A DNA stretch of 64,000 nucleotides from Porogramme epimiltina (taxonomy: Eukaryota; Basidiomycota; Agaricomycetes; Polyporales; Polyporaceae): positions 1-64,000 of the forward strand of contig FTLJ01000493.1 in NCBI GenBank assembly GCA_900155495.1. Reading direction: 5' to 3'. Both the position numbers and the translations under genes were made by a program. Below are positions 58,266-64,000 of this stretch, piece after piece (positions within the stretch are counted from its first letter, which is position 1; every line of letters begins with the position of its first letter). The notes below the pieces were generated by a model. That model was given only the letters and a program-made list of their open reading frames with translations. It was not told the DNA's origin and made no database searches.

Positions 58266-61253
58266 CTAAGTCGTACGGACTTTAGTGGACCGGGACAGCC
58301 TGTACTCCATTTTCATCATCTTAGCCCGACGCTCTATTTTGTATGCCAAATATAACATGTCCGAGTCCTGGACGTGGTACTGGAAGGAATCGCCCTTGAT
58401 TCGGTCAGCTTCGTCCCACACGCTGAGTCCGAGTTTCCTACGCTTTGTGAGGATCCTGAAGAATGTGTCGTGCTGCTGACAGTTGGCCTGGCAGATCTTA
58501 TCGTCCTCGGTCGGCTCCTTGAGGCTCGCTAGCTCCTTTTCGGTTCTGGCGGATGCTTTCTCATCCACCATAGCCGCATCCTGCTCCCCAGAATCTAGCT
58601 CCTCATTGATGTATCGATCGACTTCGAACAACAAGATATCGGAAGCGTTACTACAATGAGAGGGAGTTGAAAGCACATTGTCCCCCAGGTCTTCCTCTAG
58701 TAGTTTCTCCTGCTTTTTCTCTTCCTCCAACCTTGCCATGAGGGCCTGCTTCGCCGTGTCATGGTCGAGAACCGTGTAGCGACCTCTGAAAAGGTGAAAA
58801 AGCTCCCTGAGTATGGCATTGAGAGCGTGGTCTCCACCGTTGGATAGCCTGAATGACAGCTCTGACCCTCTGAACTTGACACTGCCATGGACGCGGATGC
58901 AATCGCTCTTGTGCTCAGAGGAATAGTGTCCCGCCGACTTCATCTCGTCCGTCGAAATATTTCTTCACGAAAGGGATGGTGGAGTTGTAGTTGTGGTGCA
59001 GGAATCGCACGGCATTATAGAGGAGCACGTGGAGAAAAGCTTCCAGCTCGTCGGGGAGGGTAACAGGGAGACTGCGGTTGTCGAGGAGATGGACTGACAC
59101 GAACTGCCAGGTAGCCTAGACAATAATAGACGTCTTAGTATCAAAGATATCGCGCATATAGGCGAGTTCCTTACCGCTCTTTCCGTCTGCCTCACTCTGA
59201 GATCATATGGTGCCCTCGCAAGTTCCCAGTCACCAAGCGTGCCTCGCCACAAAACAAGCCATCGTTCGTTCGTTCGATCCCACTGAAATGAGACTCTGAC
59301 GAGAATGTTGCCCACGCTAATGTCACTATGCAACATGCCGCATTTGATGAGGGCGTCTCTGTGGGCTACGCGGAGGTGTGGCGAGAAAGAGTTTAAGGGT
59401 ATATTTGGAGCAGCAGATTATGCAACGACTTACCTACGACACTATCAGCGACGATATTGACCCATTGCTTTCCGCACATGAACTCCGTTGAATACATGCA
59501 GATCTCCGCAACGACGAGTCTGTGGTGAACCACGTGGCGACATCCAACGGCCTGTGGGACACAGCTTCCCTCAGCTTCTACATCCGACCCTGTACGTTTC
59601 TTCCCCCGACGAGTTCCGGCCGTCGCTCCAGAAGTCGAGGACCTCGTTGAAGGAAGCATAGAGCCATTGGACGGCGCAGGGGTCGCTTCGGCGGGCACAA
59701 CGCCCCCGGATTGGCACTCTACCCCAGTGCGCTCGGGGTGCCTCTTCGGCATGGGGTGCACAGGACGCGCTTCCATCTGTGCAGACTTGCGATATCCCAT
59801 GAGCCCAATCTCTACGCGCTTGCGTCTAACGTGAGACGCGTACTTGGACGCCTCCGTCTGCTGCCCGATGCCTGTTTCCGCCATATCCACACCAACACCT
59901 CCGTGTACGACACAGGTAGGTACGTTGCGGACGCCTTGAGCGTTGAAGAGCGCAAGAATCTTGCCTTCGCTGTCCACTCCCGGGGAGTAGGAGCGCCATG
60001 TGTCTTTGAGATACATGAAACGCTGCGACTCCCACTCCAGAGCAATATACCCGCGCGTTCCACGGCCGACTGGACCTGAGCTCTCTGCATCCTGAGATGG
60101 AAGGTGTGGGTGAGCGACGAGGAACCTTCGCTGGCCGACGGCGATGACATAGCGCGGCCAGTGGTCGTCGAGAGTCTGGAAGAAGAGTTGTCGGATGAAA
60201 CGGAATGTGGGTAAGATATCGTGGCAGGAGGATGAATGAGAGTGCCGATGGCACATGGAAGTGGGGTCGGCGCTGAACTTTCCTTCAACGAAGAGAGGTG
60301 ACGGTTGGGGATTCGCCTCAGGATGTTGAAAGTTAGGAGGGACCTCTAGAAGGGCTATTCGGCGCACGGTTTCATCGAGGTCGTTGCCAAAGGCTATGCC
60401 CGCCGCGTCCATCTGCTCCCGGCCACATGAGCCCTTCCTCAACCGTACGACTGTCGGATCCATTCCACGCTGTTCGGGCGTGAACTGGGAGTATCGGTAT
60501 AGGACCCGAAGGAGGCCCTCGGTCTCGCTAGGTGTGTCGACATATGAATGAGCCTCGGACACGATGACTCCAGATCGATCCCACCGGAGGATACGGAACT
60601 CGGGCCCGTCGACGAGGAGTTGGTACAATGCTGTGCGGTGTTGGCGCGAGAAGACACAGTCGACTTTTGACAGGAGCTGGGCCCGGATCTTGTCATACGT
60701 TACAGACGTCTCCTCGTTGACATTGAACGGGTCAAGACCCTTCCCGCCCCTCTTGAACTCAATGTTGAGACTTTGGAGGCTCCAGTTCGGCTCCCTAGGA
60801 CGTAAAAGATCTCCGATATCCTTCTCTATCAAAGACGCGTCAACATTGCGCCCTTTGGGGTTTCCTTCGTCGACCTTAGTCTCAGAGAGATGAAAGATGA
60901 AGCCGGGACAAGGGGTGTAGTCTTCAAATATCGTGGTCTAGACAATCTATAAGTTTGTGAGGGGTGGTGAGATGTGGTAATACACTTACCCATGCCTCCG
61001 AGATTTCCTTTTCATGCGAACGCTTTCCCTCAACCGTATCCGTAACATTTTTGATAATTTGATGGATCTTGTTGATAGTCTCCTGAGGGAACGCGGCGCA
61101 GAAAGAACCATAGCGGACTCTCCCAGGGGCTCTAAGACCGGGGTGGCCGGCGGTAGCGACATCGGCGGCGCCCGAGAGGGAGATTTGGAAGTAATCGCGG
61201 GCGAGCTGGTGGAGGTCCATGAGGACGGTTGTATCTAGAATGTTGTGAACCAT
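58266..61253 (-). pseudogene. FunK1 fungal-type protein kinase F, C-terminal frameshift
   Basis: Exons 61253-60990, 60937-59434, 59365-59175 and from 59115 onward follow the FunK1 pattern (phases 0, 1, 0; third exon 191 nt). The kinase core is complete: LRWDRSGVIV, GRGTRGYIALE, Lys in MYLKDTWR, catalytic loop HSDISVGNILV and GDWELAR. The last exon, however, reaches TGA at 58917-58915 just after KKYFDGRDE. The C-terminal homology continues in another frame from about 58930 to the stop at 58266, so about 220 residues are displaced. No plausible intron bridges the shift, which needs one base. As read, the gene encodes about 719 residues with the core intact, so a truncated active kinase remains possible; a sequencing error is also possible. 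An upstream frame extends to 61523, but the Met at 61253 is the one conserved in B and D. Confidence 0.75.
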
Positions 61254-62648
61254 ATTGATACGTGTCTCCTTACATGTGCGATTGTCGACAATGCCTGGTA
61301 AGTAACTGTGGTTGCGAAAGTAGGGCCCCAGGCTCGAGAGGAGGCCTTCCTCGGGTTGTGACAGAAATACTACTACAGAGTTGTTAGATATGACGAAAGT
61401 GGAGAAGGGGATGCCACGGACCCTGATGCTCATGCTGAGGCTCTTGGTAGGTGTGGGGATCGGTTGTCGGCCGTCGGTGGTCAGAAAGGGCAACACGTGG
61501 CTATTACTAGCATTGATGGTCATTTACTATCATAGAACAGAGATCCACTTACCTATGTATAAGAGAGTGACTTTCAGACCCAAAACTTTGGATTGCAAAG
61601 ACAGTGGTGGTGGCTGGAGGGAACGCCGCCGGCGCTTAGCTCTTACTCCTCGCCTTTGGTTCGATTACTCCTTCGGGCGAGTGTTCACAAAGCCTCGCTA
61701 GCTTGGAGATTTCCTGATAGTTCTCAGGATGGCTCGCTAGTCGAAGCGCCGACAAGAACCGCAAAGGTTCTTTGGAGCTCCAAACGCATCTGCAGTCCCT
61801 CGAAGTAATTTTTCATGGACGCGTGCGCGGGTGGACCTTAAAGCTATGAATGGGGAGAAAACGGCGGTACGATGCCCATTAGAGAACACGATTATGGCAT
61901 ATACAGGAAGCTACTCTTACTAGATCTTCGATTTTATACAAGTTTGATACTGGATACAGTAGCTGTCCGAATTAGCCTTCCGCAGCATGCCCGACAGGAA
62001 GTAATCCAACACCGATGCGGGAACGGCGGATCATTTCCTCTTCCGATGAACACCTACCGCAGGGATCTATAGGCTTCTAGTGGGAGCCAGTCCAGTATCC
62101 CCTAGGTTCCCCAGTCCCTATCGTGGTATGGTTCTAATGTCCCAAGAAGTCCAAGGAGGCAAAGCAAACAGATCGGACGACGACGGAAGTCAAGAAGCCA
62201 ATGCGTTCAACGACGTGTGTTTCTCGAAAACTCGAATGGGTGATGTATAAAGACACAATGGGGTGGTGGGCGCAACGTGGGCCGATGTATGGACATACAC
62301 AACTTTAGGGAGGAGTCAAAATACATTGTATAGCGTACGTCGTGGTCGTGGACGGAGGTGCGGAATATGAGGGCTGTAACGACGGATATCATTGCGTGGG
62401 CGAGCGGGGTCGTGATGCGTGGACGAAGACGGCGTGTCGTGACGGGCGTGTGGCAAGCGGCAAGCGGCGGGCGGCGAGACGAGGACAAACGGCGGGCGGC
62501 TGACGTAACGTCGAATGCCAGCCAAGGACAAATGGGCGTATAGGACGCGAATGGCCGGAACTGCGGACAGGGACGAAGAGCGGGCAGCATAGCGAGGACG
62601 GATAGGGGAGAGGGGGCAAGAGGGGACTCGGGGGGCCGCGCAGGGCGG
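61254..62648. other. Intergenic between FunK1 gene F and CDK1
   Basis: About 1.4 kb holding the FunK1 F promoter and the CDK1 3' UTR. Similarity of the translated sequence to gene B (PGIVDNR) just upstream of 61253 suggests the duplicated unit included some 5' leader. No other gene is seen. Confidence 0.4.
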
Positions 62649-64000
62649 TCAGTTGGGCATGAAGTCGGCCAAGTACGGGTGGATGAGGGCGCGTTTGGCT
62701 AGGGGAGGGGAAGAAATGGCCACGTAGTCAGCTTCCGTGAAGAGACTAGCGAACACGTTCCCTCGGAGGCAAACGTACCGGAGATGCGCTTCGCTGTGTC
62801 ATACGTGAGCATGAGCTGGAGGAGCTCGATGCCGTCGTCGTCTAATGTTGGAACGTGGTTTCGGAGGTCTGTCGCTGACCAATGCGGGAATGACGGCTTG
62901 TAGTCGGGCAGCTGGCGCACACCCGGCCATATCTCCTCGTTAGGGGTGCCCAATATCCTACAACAAGGAGGAGCACCACAATCAGCGACGTTCTTGCCCA
63001 AAGCAGAGATGCGCAGGGCCAGAGAGTGCTGACCTGAAGATCTTGAAGATTTGGTCAATTTCCGAGTCTCCAGGGAAGAGAGGGTGCCCGCGCATGCACA
63101 TCTCCGCGAAGATGCAGCCCACGGACCACATGTCGATGGCAGTCGAGTAGTGGCGTGAGCCAAGCAGCACCTCGGGCGCGCGATACCAGAGCGTGACGAC
63201 CTGTGAGAGGAAAAGAAGGGGGCGCGTCGGCCCATGACGATGAGAATTGATCACACACGGGCAGTGCAGCAGGAACCGGCGGCGGATCCGCGCACGCACC
63301 TCGTGTGTGTATGTTCGCATGGGGATGCCAAATGCGCGCGCAAGTCCAAAGTCGGCGAGCTTGAGGTTGTCGTCTTTATCGATTAGAAGATTTTGCGGCT
63401 TGAGGTCACGGTGGAGGATGCGGTGCGAGTGGCAGTAGAGGAGGCCGGACGTGAGTTGGTGCGTGAATTTCTGGAGGATCCGTCAGTGCCTGCATCTCCC
63501 ATCAAAGCGTGCCTGCTCCCCTCCCCGCTGACGCGTGGGATACGCAACAACACTATCACGTGATACGTGTGATATACAGACCGGACATGTAATGACAGTC
63601 CTGCGGACGCGTTGCGACGCGACAGACGAAGCAAGCACGCGTCATATACGCGTAAAAACGCGCTAAAGATCCGTGCGGGGCGGGGTAGGTTCGGGGCGGG
63701 AAAAACTAGGGTACGTACCTTGGTGATGTCGGGGGTGATTGGACGGCCAGCCTTGTTCGCGTTCTCCATGTACCGTTTGAGATCCACGTCGAGGAACTCA
63801 AAGACGAGGTAGAGCTTTTGATCGGCGTGCACAATATCGAGGAGCCTGGGAGGATCAGGACGGGCGGCATGAGCAATCGGACCATCGTGCGCGGAGACCA
63901 CGGTGGATGCGAGAAGAGAAGGCAAAAATGAGGATGGAGAAGGGTGTGGGGTGACAAGAAACAAGCGTGAAGGTGGAACTGGACTCACCTGACCACGTTA
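62649..64000 (-). CDS. CDK1: Cyclin-dependent kinase 1 (Cdc2/Cdc28), 5' partial
   Basis: Exons within the window: 64000-63989, 63845-63719, 63470-63300, 63200-63034, 62957-62779 and 62698-62649, closing in phase. Motifs in order: [13 protein letters not shown], the catalytic loop [17 protein letters not shown], and an activation loop with the CAK-phosphorylated Thr in [16 protein letters not shown]. Then come [12 protein letters not shown] and the CKS-contact region [11 protein letters not shown]. It ends with an [10 protein letters not shown] tail typical of Cdc2. The N-lobe with the Gly loop and PSTAIRE helix lies beyond the right edge. CDK1 with cyclin partners drives G1/S and G2/M in fungi. 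The intron 63471-63718 (248 nt) is much longer than its neighbours and carries a TCACGTGA palindrome. Confidence 0.95.

Noticed and set aside
57899..58285. 128-codon plus-strand frame between FunK1 genes E and F
   Set aside because: No domain, overlaps the 3' end of gene F, no splice or codon-bias support.

Overview
The window looks like nuclear DNA of an agaricomycete (mushroom-forming basidiomycete, probably a wood-decay lineage). The genes carry many 45-65 nt GT-AG introns with CTNAC-type branch sites and GC-rich coding sequence. Several families here are typical of Basidiomycota: FunK1 protein kinases, OTT_1508-like deaminases, DUF4246 proteins and membrane-anchored GH16 proteins. No rRNA, CRISPR, plasmid or transposon gene was recognised. 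Species cannot be named from sequence alone.

Layout. 1-10.0 kb: two tandem copies of a long coiled-coil protein gene (the first cut by the window edge) flank a minus-strand OTT_1508-type deaminase gene. 10.8-13.6 kb: a FunK1 kinase gene. 14.1-14.4 kb: a 205-bp-period tandem repeat. 15.5-17.3 kb: an intronless DUF4246 gene. 17.8-29.1 kb: two FunK1 genes pointing away from each other; between them lie a kinase C-lobe relic, the 3'(2'),5'-bisphosphate nucleotidase gene (HAL2/MET22) and a small homeodomain-like gene. 30.5-41.4 kb: two tandem minus-strand family-2 glycosyltransferase genes of the cellulose-synthase-like type, with a tRNA-Val(AAC) gene between them. 46.2-54.2 kb: two plus-strand type II membrane GH16 genes. 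54.7-61.3 kb: two more minus-strand FunK1 genes, the second with a C-terminal frameshift. 62.6-64.0 kb: the 3' part of the CDK1/Cdc2 gene, running off the right edge.

How the parts relate. The two glycosyltransferases and two GH16 proteins sit in divergent pairs and plausibly form a cell-wall glucan synthesis and remodelling module. HAL2 and CDK1 are single-copy housekeeping genes. The rest is accessory: five FunK1 kinases in two subfamilies, a kinase relic, a nucleotide/nucleic-acid deaminase homologue and the duplicated coiled-coil genes, so local duplication dominates the region. The main points for follow-up are an E-to-Q change in the catalytic motif of one GH16 paralogue, the FunK1/deaminase neighbourhood, a CCCTAACCC plus TCACGTGA promoter pair shared by two accessory genes, and KEN boxes in the coiled-coil proteins.

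Limits. Exon boundaries were placed by eye from splice consensus, reading-frame continuity and paralogue comparison. Where phases close across the gene (coiled-coil copy 2, HAL2, GH16, FunK1, homeodomain-like gene, CDK1) they are fairly secure; the 5' end of the deaminase and several short exons of the glycosyltransferases are not.
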